This document shows positions 23,866 through 34,582 of a stretch of 64,000 nucleotides of DNA, piece by piece. Every line of letters begins with the position of its first letter. The first letter of the stretch is position 1. The stretch comes from Carnegiea gigantea (taxonomy: Eukaryota; Streptophyta; Magnoliopsida; Caryophyllales; Cactaceae). The notes under the pieces were generated by a model that saw nothing but the letters and a program-made list of their open reading frames with translations, searched no databases and was not told where the DNA came from. The position numbers were made by a program, and so were the translations under genes. The stretch covers positions 62,001 to 126,000 of the forward strand of contig JAKOGI010000080.1 in NCBI GenBank assembly GCA_029747015.1. The letters are read 5' to 3'.

Positions 23866-24866
23866 TTAGCTAGAAACCTCATCCAAAAGCTTATACCTTC
23901 TCACCTTATTTCTAAACACATGTTTGATGACAGCTGGTCCTCCACTATTTGGACTCTTCCTACTCCCTCCTCCATTCGATATTTCCTCTGACCTGGTTCG
24001 CCTTATCAATCTCTCCTCTGGACGGGCCTGTGCTTGGGCTTGGATCCTTTTCCGACCCGACGGAGACCCGATCTCCGATGACCTGTTGGGCTTCTTGATT
24101 GGGCTCGTGGGCTGCAAGCACTTTGGGCTCTTCGGCCCGGTTCCGGTGGTAGCATGGTGGTTGATCAACTTCTTATTGGCTGCCGGCGCTGACGACGGTG
24201 TCGTTTTGGTGTGGGTTTCTGGGGAGGAAGGGTTGGAGTTGGAGGAGTTGTTGTACGACGTCGTTGTGGTTGTGGCAAGAGTTTCGTGATCACCATCATC
24301 CTTTTGGATTAGGCACCAATTGCATACCCTGTATGACTCCGCTTTTGGGTACAAGTTGCTGCAATATCTGGCAATCCAAATTGAACAACAGAAGGCAAAA
24401 TTAGTTGAAGATTATTGAGATACAAAATTAATTAAATTAAACCACTAAAATTCAATCAAGAGAGACCAAAAATTAAAATTTACCAGCTTAAGAAGCAAAA
24501 ATACGTTTCTTTTTGCAAATTCTGTGAGAAAAATATATAGTAACCGATGGACTATAATTCAAGGGTAAAACTGTTATATCTGATCCCGGCTTTGGTTAAT
24601 TAGAAGGGGCTTCCGGGGTATGGATTGAGATTTCAGTACATGGATACTGATCAAATCAGAATAAAAGACGGAGAAAGAAAACATGTAGTTTGATGGTCAA
24701 GATGAGGTCAAAGGAGAGAGAGAAAAAGAAAGGGAGGAAGCTCGAACCTGTGTTGAGATCTGAAATGGCACACTTTGCAGCGAAAGAGCTCATGGGGAAG
24801 GCCAAGGTCTCCGCACATGCAACACTCATAATTACTAGTACTAGTATACGTTTTGCTCGTCATCAT
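23866..24866 (-). CDS. Plant C4HC3 (PHD-type) zinc-finger protein
   Basis: Two coding exons, 24866-24748 and 24367-23866, joined by GT/AG sites. The splice completes the arginine codon in SQHRYCSNLYP. The product has 206 residues. The finger spans residues 15-58 with ligand pairs C15/C18, C30/C33, H39/C42 and C55/C58, a complete C4HC3 set, in the context CCMCGDLGLPHELFRCKVC and YPKAESYRVCNWC. The remainder is low complexity: a threonine, serine and asparagine run (about 67-85), a basic proline-rich middle and a conserved-looking end VFRNKVRRYKLLDEVSS. The start is the first of two adjacent ATGs and leaves ten short residues before the finger. I recognise it as a plant-specific finger family without an established name. 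A role in chromatin or protein binding is inferred only from the finger type. Confidence 0.85.
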
Positions 24867-26933
24867 CTTCAATTCTTCCTCCTATTATTTACCCAGCTGG
24901 AAGAGACCCAGGATGAATTGGGGGAGAGAGAGAGATTGGAGAGGAGAAGCAGAACAGAAAGGGAGAGACGAAGAGGGGGTTAATAAGTGGGTAGGCCGTC
25001 CCCCACGCATCTGAAGAAGAGGAACCCACACGGCTTTTTATTGCCTTAATTACTCTGATTGTTACTATTCTTTTTTCGAATTATGTTAAGCAAAACAGCC
25101 ATCATTAGTCATTTTCAATCTCGCTTGTACCTAAAGTAATGCTTGTACAATTTTTATTTTTAAACCTGTCTTGTCGTGTATATATATATACATATGGGAG
25201 AGGCAGAAATAAACATAAATTCATTCATGTGGTTCAATAATCAATTTTGTCTGAGAAAGTTTTTAAATTGTGATCTTATGAATATGAAATATATACATTA
25301 AAAATTATATCCTTTCTAAAATTGATGATGATATCATTAACTTGATTCAATTAATGGTGAATTAAAATAATATTAACATTAATCCTTAGGAGTCCCGTTT
25401 TCATGAGATTTGGAGGAAAATTAAACATAGGCAATCTCCACAATTCAATTAAAACGCTTAATTATGAAAATGTTGCGAAAAAATTTCAGAACACATTTAG
25501 ACCAAGTTGAATAAGTTAGGCCTTATTCTTTTAGAATTGTTTTTTTTAAAATTCAGAATAAGTTCAATTTTTAATAAGTTTAACAAATTTATTCTATATA
25601 TAACTTTAAAATAAATTTTAATAAATAAATTCAGATAAAATTTAATTTAAAATAAATTAACACAAAATAATTCAAAGAGAGTAGACCCTTCATAGAAAAT
25701 TAGATATCAAGAAACGAAGGAGGAAATAAAAATCTACAGCACATATATGGGAAATTAACGTGGTGAATGGAGCCGGGATTTGATAGCAACATTCTTTTGC
25801 CGGGAGATTGCTTACAAATTTGGTGGTTGTCTGAATTGACAATCGATATCGTCATCATCACAACTTAATTTACGTTGGACATTGAAAATTTTGACAATAT
25901 TTTTTTTATTAATCCTTTTTTTTGGGGGGGGGGGTTGGGGGGGTGTTTGGCTTTACACTTAGCAAACGTCATTAGAACCAATAATGTTTTTTGATAGAAG
26001 CAAGAACACTGTCAAAACGCGTCCAAATAGATTAGTGAGGTGTTTGATGCATGTAAAGTGATCATGAATAAGCTAAGGTTGACATCCACAATTAACGTTA
26101 ATTGGAACAGCAAGAGAGATTTATCGTTGCCGTGATAAATTATATGAAAGGAAGAAAAATAGTTTGATTTCTTGGTTAACGTTCTTGTGTACGTTTAGGG
26201 CTAATCATATCATAGCACTTTTTATTTTTAAAAAAGCATTATTTCTTCCTTAACTGTACACACGTCATTGGATGTCAATTTCTAGATGACTTGATTGATT
26301 ATGATCCACATTTAATTTCTTATATAGACGATCAATTATAAATACAAGACTGTGCAAGTTATGATTTTGTAAAAAAACCTAACCTTTATCAGCCATTATA
26401 GTATGTACTAAACTATATTTTCTTTATTATTATTGTATTGATCATTACTGTTCCTTACGTTTAATGTAAGGGTTTGATGTCAACTACACATGTTATGATG
26501 AGTGCATGTCTCTGGCTTTTTAAGAATTTGTGAAGTACATTTTAGCGTATTATATTATTATTATATTCATACACGAAATGAAAGCGCCCCTTAATTTATG
26601 GCACATCACATTGGTTTTATAATCTCCCAAGTCAAGTGTTCAAATGCGAAAGGTAAATGTCATTTACTTTAATAAAATGAAATAACTAATTTCAGAAAAA
26701 GAACAAGATAGGCGTTAAATAATTTTAATAAATTAACTTATCCACAAAAATGTCGCATAATAATTAATGATATACATTTTTTATTGCTCATGCAAAAGAA
26801 AACAAAGAGGATGTATTATAATATGCTTCAAATTCACACATACTAATTCACATAAGGTTGATCGTATATGACATTTCTTAAGTTAGAGAGTAGAAATTGA
26901 AACCGACGTGTCCTATAAACATGGACGTGAATC

Positions 26934-27056
26934 ATAAGTTGAAAGGCCAGAGTGAGACTTGAAGCAATGCATCGAGGACATTGCTGGCGAGAGCGATGGC
27001 TTCGACGCGTTAGGCGAAGACTTGGGGGCACGTCGCATACGCTGCTAAGTTTTCCG
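26934..27056 (-). pseudogene. Possible decayed coding exon, unidentified
   Basis: After a TTTTTTGGTTTTAG acceptor, one frame reads ENLAAYATCPQVFA, meets a single TAA (27012-27010) and continues in the same frame as RVEAIALASNVLDALLQVSL to a TGA near 26936. A segment about 135 bp upstream on the same strand reads SMNLAIGFK and ends in a GTACGT donor with compatible phase. The composition looks protein-like, but I do not recognise the family. This may be chance. Confidence 0.2.
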
Positions 27057-28710
27057 CTAAAACCAAAAAACAAATAAATAATTGAAGGGAGACTTTGCAC
27101 GGGAAAAAAAAAAAAATTGAAGGATGAAGAGTACGGAAGTCGGAAGAGTGTCATTCATGCCACAGCAAGACTGGACTTGGGAGTATACGTACGTACCTTT
27201 GAATCCAATAGCTAAGTTCATGCTAGTTAGATGGGAGATCCCTAACAATGAAGTTGAGGTTTAAATGTATTATTAGTACATATATGTGTACGATCTAGTT
27301 ATTTATAATGGTAAAGTTAAGATTTAAATGTGCAATTACTAGTATGTACGCATTATCTACTTGCACTTTATATATCTGAACTCTCGTCAATTCGATAACT
27401 ACTAATGTATATTGAGCTTATTATTAGTATACGTAGAGTTGAGAAAGTTTGACCCAACACGATAACACGATCCAAACATGACCTGAAATTACTGAGAGAA
27501 ATATAAATCCCACTAGAACCGAACCGAACCGAACGAATTTCGACCTGATGTCGACACGATTTGACTATTTAGCTTGAAAACATATAATTTTTCAATCTTG
27601 AGAAAATCGAAACTATTTTTAAGGCTAGTACGAAATTGATCCGTTTGTTAAATGAGTCGACCCGAACCGACCCATTACCTAGCTCTAAGCATACGTATGT
27701 TGCTTGTACTGCCTCGATATATTACATTATCAATTCGTTGGATTAGTGTTGCATGTGAGATTCATGAGTAGACAGGCTGGACAGATAGTTTATATCCGCC
27801 CCAAAGAAATATTTGCTTAGGCAACATGCACGACCAAGGGGCAAGTTACTTATTGAATTAACTAAGGATAATTTGGGTTAGATTTAAGGGCGGAGACGTA
27901 GATTCGTGTCTTTTAATTCTATTTCTCTCCGTACATATACAACGTATAACATGATTATGCACATTACGAAGGGATCAACGTGAAAGAGGAGCTCCTTTCC
28001 CTCTTGCTTATTGATAAAAAAAGCAACGTCCCAAAGAGACAAAGACGTTTTAGCACTTCACTAATTTAGCAGATGGGTAAGCATCTTAATTTCTAGTTAA
28101 CTTAATAAAGAAGTAAAACTACCTGCTTATAATTAATTTAAGAAAGAGCAATGACCTTATATAATTAATTAATTATGCAACTGATATGGTAAACTTGCAG
28201 ATGAAGCCATTTCTTATTTCCAACACGCAGCATGCAGCATGCACTGCAGCTCGTGTTATGCAAATCTATGCTGTATTGCCATGCTCAGTCAGAAGCCAAA
28301 AACCAGTCAAACATAACATTCAACCATTAAAAAAAAAACCCCCAAAAAATTAAAGAAAAATCAGTATGTGTAAGTGAGAGAGAGAGAGAGAGGGGTATGC
28401 AGAGGTCAGGTACCTGAAGAATTCCAGAAGCTTCAGAAGAGGGAAAGCTTCAGAAGAAGGCGCCATTAAACAACGCACACGTGGCCCAACAATATTACAT
28501 GGATATTTTGGGATTATTTTTTAGCTTACAAAATGGATGCTTCTGGATTGATGACTGAACTCCTAGGCCCCCTAAAAAAAAAGAAAAAAAAAGACAAGAT
28601 GCAATTATAGAGGCATTTGATCCCTCAAGCATGCTTCGTGTCATGTGGCGCACGTGACCGGCCTGTGATTAGGTAAACGTCTAATTGATGTGTTACCCTA
28701 AAAAAAGAAA

Positions 28711-28970
28711 ACATAATAATATGATTCTTTAGTCAAAATAAAACATTTATGAGGTGTCTTACGGTAAAATACTTCTCTCCTCTATCTTTCCCCTTTTACC
28801 TGATCATAATATGGGATAAGTTATTGAGTTTGATCGATCAAGCTAGTAAAATGCATTAATCTTTATATTCTGCAAACTATTTTCTATCTGTTTAATGACA
28901 AAATGATAAGTATTTCGCCGTACGACACCTCATAAATGTCTTATTTTGACTAAAGAATCATATTATTATG
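28711..28970. mobile_element. Long inverted repeat (MITE or hairpin RNA source)
   Basis: A 64-bp arm at 28711-28774 is matched by its reverse complement at about 28907-28970 with only three mismatches. The arms contain ATGATTCTTTAGTCAAAATA and CATTTATGAGGTGTC. The loop is about 132 bp and has no coding frame. A weaker related fragment occurs near 29224-29262. Near-identical arms imply recent insertion or maintained pairing. No clear target-site duplication was found. Confidence 0.75.
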
Positions 28971-30539
28971 TTTTTAAATTGGAAAAAATGGTAGGATCGA
29001 ATCATGGAAGTATAAATTATATAAAATTTTCTTTTTATCCATAATTTAACACATTTTTAAAATACGCATATCATATGTACTCGTAGATAGGGTTAATACA
29101 ATTAAGGTATCATTCAATACTTTATCGGCATAACCGACGAATATTTAAGGCTAGCAATTCATAATTAAGTATAATCATTAAAAATTTTGCGGTTTTAAAT
29201 CATCAAATATGTTAATTTATGATAAAGTAAGACATTTAAGAGTGCCTTGCAGTAAGACATATATCACTACTCCTGTTTAATTATGTGCTAGTAGTGTGAT
29301 TAAAAAAAAAACATATATATGTTAGTAGTAGACAAGTAAATAGCTATTGTGACTAGCAACTTTACAAAGTTTTTTAGATTTTTATCCCAGATTTGAGTTC
29401 AAGATTTGTGTACATGAACCTTCCCGATCGAATTTAAACATTGCTATTTTATGTTTTATTATTCCATTTATTTTGGACTTATTATTTTCGCTTTTTGTAA
29501 AGAATAGTAATCATTTGGCTTGGATCTTAAACTAATTTAGGTAAAAGAACATAATTTCTATTTAACAAATAAGTCGCACATCTATTGACTACTCTTTTTA
29601 TGAAGTTTTGGGTTTGAACCCCATGTACTAGAGGCATATTGGCGGGATATTTAAGATTTCAGTCTCCTTTGTGATCAATTGTCAAGTCCCGTTGGACTAG
29701 AATAATTAAATAGAAAAAAAGTAATAGCACCTTAAGTAGGTTGTCTCACATACGATGAAAGTGTCACTTAGTTCTATTCTTTTCAATTCTTTTCTTAATG
29801 CCATTATCCAAATAAACTAGCTAGAGAAAACAAAAAATTTGAAAAGGACAAAAAAATTAATTTAATTTGAAAATAAATTTAGGCTAGATTGCCTTCACAC
29901 GTTATTTTATCTTGCTTTTCCTATATAAATTTAGGCTTAATGAACACTATCTTTCTTCTATTTAGAAATAAGACTGCACATATTTATTTTACCTATGCTA
30001 AAATAGTACTACAAATTAACATTAATTTGATTCGAAAATGGTTTAGATTCGCGGTAATTAAAAGAGATTAGGAATACCTCAAAAGAAGAAGCTAGAAATT
30101 AATTGAAGAGACCCATCTGTTCAATAGTAATAAAAGTTAGTGGAGGCGATATTCTAAATCAATCCTCATTTAGTTTATATGATTTTCTTTGAAAAGGGTT
30201 GAAATTGGTGTAACAGAGGGTGGCTTAGCATTGTTGTTTTATGGTCAGATCATATGTCGTATGTGGAAATAAAGGAAGAGAGAAAAGTTATAAAAGGAAA
30301 AGAAGACATCTTACAAAATATAATGTAGTAGTATATATTATTCTTGCGTATTGGCCGACAATGTGTTTGAGGTTTCTAAGATTTCATAATTTTTTAACTC
30401 CGAGCAAGATGTACCCACCATGACATGAACCAGTTAAAGTACCAAACCAACATTGACTTGGTGGACTCAAAGGTCATGTCCTACCCACCATTTGATTCCG
30501 TTTCTTCCCCTTCGCCACTTGTGAATTGACATATGTAAA

Positions 30540-30740
30540 AGGGTGAAGTGAATTAAAATAAATTGAGGTAGATTAAAACAGATTAAAATGGATTAAATTT
30601 TTTTATGTGATAAATTAAATTTGATTAAAATAGTAAAAGTGAGATGAAGTAGGTTAAAATAGGTTGAAGTGAATTGAAGTTAGTTACAGTGAATTGAGGT
30701 TGGTATTTTAAAATTTACCAACGAAAAGAACAGGGCCTTA
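30540..30740 (+). repeat. Degenerate decamer repeats with a MITE-like end
   Basis: About 170 bp of imperfect units such as GATTAAAATA and GAATTGAAGT are followed by a unique end, ACGAAAAGAACAGGGCCTTA. The terminal ACAGGGCCTTA also closes the MITE at 31618, which suggests a truncated relative. Confidence 0.5.
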
Positions 30741-31285
30741 ATAGTTAATAGTGTACATATGTGCGTGTACCTCTTTCTATATGATTATCCACATCAAGAG
30801 CTTCTAGCTTAGATGACGAGTTTCTATTTTTTATGTGGAAGATCTAAGATTGAATCTTGGTTGCTATATGATACATTAGTTGGTGTTAGTACTTGTGTGA
30901 GTGAAGTAATTGGACCTTTTAGGCTGGACCTTCTGCATGCAGGGCTTGTCCTATCTTTTCCCTTTCCCATTGTGCGAGATATTTGGCCTTGTGAACAAGA
31001 GCTCACGATCCTTAATGTTTGCCAATGAAGAAAAACGAAAAATTAAAGATTAGAGCAAGTAAAGTTTGACAATATATTATACCATAACGCGAACAGGACA
31101 TATAATGATTGAGAGAAATTCAAATTAAGCATGATATATATCGATTTTGATAAAAGATGGCTTATTTGACTGTTCTATATAGAAGCTGGTTATTTTAATT
31201 TTTTTAGGCAAATTTAATTAAGTTGTCTGCAAGACTGACCCATCAATATAGCGCATGAGTGTCTACTTAGATGGATTGACGTGAA

Positions 31286-31623
31286 CCTTAGATCCTGTTT
31301 GACAAACAGCTGTTAGCTGTTAGCTGTTTGTATTAGCTATTAGCTGTTTGAGTTAGCTGTTTGTATTAGCTGTTTGTTGAAAAACTGTTTGGTAAAATTA
31401 GCTGTTTCTATAAAGTTGTGAGACAAAAAGCTAATTTTTCAAAAAGCTCTTTCAAAAAGCTAATGGAATTAGCTTTTTCAAATTAGCTTTTTGGACCCAA
31501 AAAGCTCTTTCACCAAACACCCAAATTAGCTTTTTTACTTGGTCAAAAAGTTAATTTTGGTCAAAAAAGCTCTTTTTGGCCAAAAAAACTCTTCAAAAAG
31601 CTGTTTGTCAAACAGGGCCTTAG
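31286..31623. mobile_element. MITE with CTGTTTGACAAACAG termini
   Basis: A 326-bp element (31292-31617) is flanked by CCTTAG on both sides (31286-31291 and 31618-31623). The left end has CCTGTTTGACAAACAGCT, and the right end is its near-exact inverse, AGCTGTTTGTCAAACAGGG. The interior is built from degenerate TTAGCTGTTTG and AAAAAGCT words in opposite orientations, so the whole element can fold on itself. It carries no transposase. Confidence 0.75.
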
Positions 31624-32405
31624 CCTAGTTGCAAGGTATCACTGCGATGATTCATGGTACTAATATCTATTGAGTCTTACTTTCACTCTTGTTATCTTTA
31701 GAAGGTGAGAAAAATAACGGCAAGTAAACTTTTGCTCATAAAAATCGACGACCATGTTGTAAGTGTAACATATAAGCTGATAATTGTGTTTGCTGAGTTA
31801 ATTAAGTGATTATATTAACTATTATTGAACATATTTTTAACAAATACTTTCTTACCTTTCTTCAAGGAAAAAAAGGTGATAAAATAAACTATTTTACATA
31901 TAAAAATGCATATGATTAAAATTTCTCTTGTAACTTTGCACACACAAAAAAAAAGAGCTCTTATGAGTTATAACTGACCCATCGTCCAAAATTTAGGAAA
32001 ATTAATTTTAAACCCATTACGTAAATTTATTAGTTAGAAGCTTAATTGCTCCCGTTAAATCGTGTGGGGGGGGGGGGGGGGGAATCCCATGACCAAAAAC
32101 ACTTCATGTGCTAGGACAGTCTCAATGGAGGGGCTCCATGGCGCCTATCGAAAATTGTGATAGCGTTTGAAGCCCTCTCGTGAGCTCCAATTGCTGTTTT
32201 GCATTCTGACGGGATGCACTCCTGATAAAGCTCCCATATTACAAACGCTCCTAAAACATAGTAAAAAGAAATTTCTGGTTGTTGTTATATTCAAAAAAGA
32301 AAACATGCCAAAGAGAAAGAGAATATGCAGGCAAAGAGCCAAAGACAATGTACGGCAACAAAACAAGCCAACCTCGCATCGACCCATCGCATCACCATTG
32401 ATCAA

Positions 32406-32997
32406 TCAACTAGAAAAGTTGCCTGAGTCTGGACCAACTTCGGTGCACCGTGCACCTTTAACCTTCTTGATTGTTATCTGAAAACAAATTGTTCAGTGAC
32501 AATATATCTTAAGTCATGTGAAAATCAAACTCTTCTTTTTTCTTATGAATATCATCTTGTAGTATATGGGGTACACTGATGGGTCATCTCAAGAAAAGAA
32601 AAGAAGAAAGGCTACTGAATGATATATGATCATCGTGACTTTTAAGATTCTGATAGACCTAACAATTTGGCATCGACCATTCATAATTGAAGTATTACCA
32701 ATTGAATTTCCAACTACTGTAGACCTAAAATTCTTGCATGAAAGTAGGGAAAGCGAATGAGAATCACGTTAATGTCAAAATTCTCAAATCTGCACGAAAG
32801 AATAAAATAGGAAGAGAATAAAAGAAAAAGGGTGATCAGAATCTGGCCAAAACAGACAAGAAATTAAAAGTGAATAATAATTGAAGAAGAAATAAATTGG
32901 TAAAGAAGCTAAAAGACTCAACAGAAAGTGCAGTGCCGGAGTCGGCATTGACCCACTTGATGCCCTCGATTATGCTCGGCTCACAAGTCGCAGGCAT
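32406..32997 (-). CDS. Possible small two-exon gene, 48 residues, unidentified
   Basis: On the minus strand a CT-rich segment precedes an ATG (32997) that opens MPATCEPSIIEGIKW and runs to a possible donor (TCT|GTTGAG) at 32923. A TTGTTTTCAG acceptor at 32478 leads, in the same phase, to ITIKKVKGARCTEVGPDSG and a TGA at 32408-32406. Both pieces are richer in GC than their surroundings. The donor is weak, the family is not recognised and the product is very short, so this is only a candidate. It lies just downstream of the WD40-TPR gene on the same strand. Confidence 0.25.
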
Positions 32998-34582
32998 GGA
33001 AGGAAAGAGAGTTTCAAAATTGAAATTGAAACCAGAGAGATAAGTAGGTTGTCCGTTGTGAGAAATATTATATCAGATGATGCAGCCTTATTCCTAAATT
33101 ACAAAAAAAATTATTCTAATTGGAGCCTAAATTTAAAACATTTAAACTGTCAGGTTGCCCAAAGAAATATAAAAATATTATCTTATATTTTACTATAATC
33201 CACAACAATAAGTTGAAAAGACAATGCCAGAATGTGACTTTTTACTTGTTTGAAAGAGTTTAATATTACGATAAAGCTTCTCGTTTTTGGCCCCCCTCCT
33301 TTTTTTGGGGGGGGGGCGGCCTCCCACTAACAGCAAAAGCCTGGAATTAACAAGACCCCACAAAATGAGGAGGAAGAATCATTCAGCTAAAATGAAAATC
33401 TCAGATTTACAGGTATAAATCAGCATAACCAGCAGTAAAAATAGTTCGACTTTGGTAAAATCGAAGTGCAAAGACACTAACCCCCCAAAAAGAGAAAAAC
33501 AAAAGTAGGTTAAACCAACAGTATGCTCGTGATTTAAGTCAAATCTTATTTACATAAGGCTTTGCCTGAAATAGAATAATAACTTGGGAACACAGGGCAA
33601 GATTCCGCTAAGACAGGAAGTTTATTTATGTACAGAAAAATTAGGACCAATGAGAATGGAAGTATTTGTTGTTGAATTTAGGAAAAGCAACAACGCTATT
33701 CGCAGCATAGCTTATTTTCCATAAACCTACAGAATAATATACACAAGACACAGTGTCGGGGTCCCAGATCCCAGCTATACCCTCAACTCATCCACCGCGA
33801 CTCAGCAAGATTTAAACCTCAAGATAGAACATGGAGATTATTTCCTGCAGTTGTACAATCAGGGTGCTCAAAAGCCTCATAGGTTAACTGTACTATGTCT
33901 CATCGAATGCTCAGACAAGCTTGTATTGAATCAGATGATGATGGAACTGATCATGACAACCCAACCACCTGCATTTTCAGCTGAGGCAAGACATGGTAAT
34001 TAGTGAGGGAACCAACAAGAGTTAATTGCTAGATTCCTTACGGCAGCCAATCAAAGAGTTATGTTCTGTCCTGACCAGAAGTGTCCAGGGTAGTTTCTAC
34101 CAGTGAACCCCCTGGCAGCGTATCAATTTAATATGTATACAAAAAGTTCGGATTAAATTCGGTTTGGATCGTTTTTGATTGATGCAATGTTGAGTTGAAT
34201 AATTTAGGATTCAAGTCGGGCTCAGGTTTGCTACAGGTTGAATTTGGAATATGCTCTGAAACAGGCCCTACGAGGCAGACAATAAAGAACAGAAAAAAGG
34301 ACTGGGGCGTTCAGTAGCTTTGTGGCAACCATCTTGGCACAAAGCATTAAACTATTCTGCCCCATCTCACATTCTCGCAAAACTGACAGGTTTGTTCTGT
34401 AGAGCCCCAAGCATGAGTGAATTGGTCTGAGCTTTTCTTACTGATTACGACCAATGGATCACAAAATTGTTCATTGCATCTTTGCCATGAAACTCAAAAC
34501 AAACCCAAGGTACCAGCAACATACGGCATAAACACAGTGCCCGAGCTAAAGAAGAGGACTAACCCTAATTGCACGACACAAA

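Larger units (their letters stand above)
24867..34582. other. Intergenic region between the finger gene and the WD40-TPR gene
   Basis: The first 150 bp are the CT-rich leader and promoter side of the finger gene on the minus strand. After that the DNA is AT-rich. It includes a GAACC-rich repeat scrap (about 27440-27690), a long hairpin (28711-28970), degenerate GATTAAAATA-type repeats (30540-30740) and a MITE (31286-31623). Coding-like but unproven segments are listed separately. From about 33600 to 34582 the sequence is probably the 3' untranslated region of the WD40-TPR gene; TTTATT near 33621 would be a minus-strand AATAAA signal. Confidence 0.5.
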
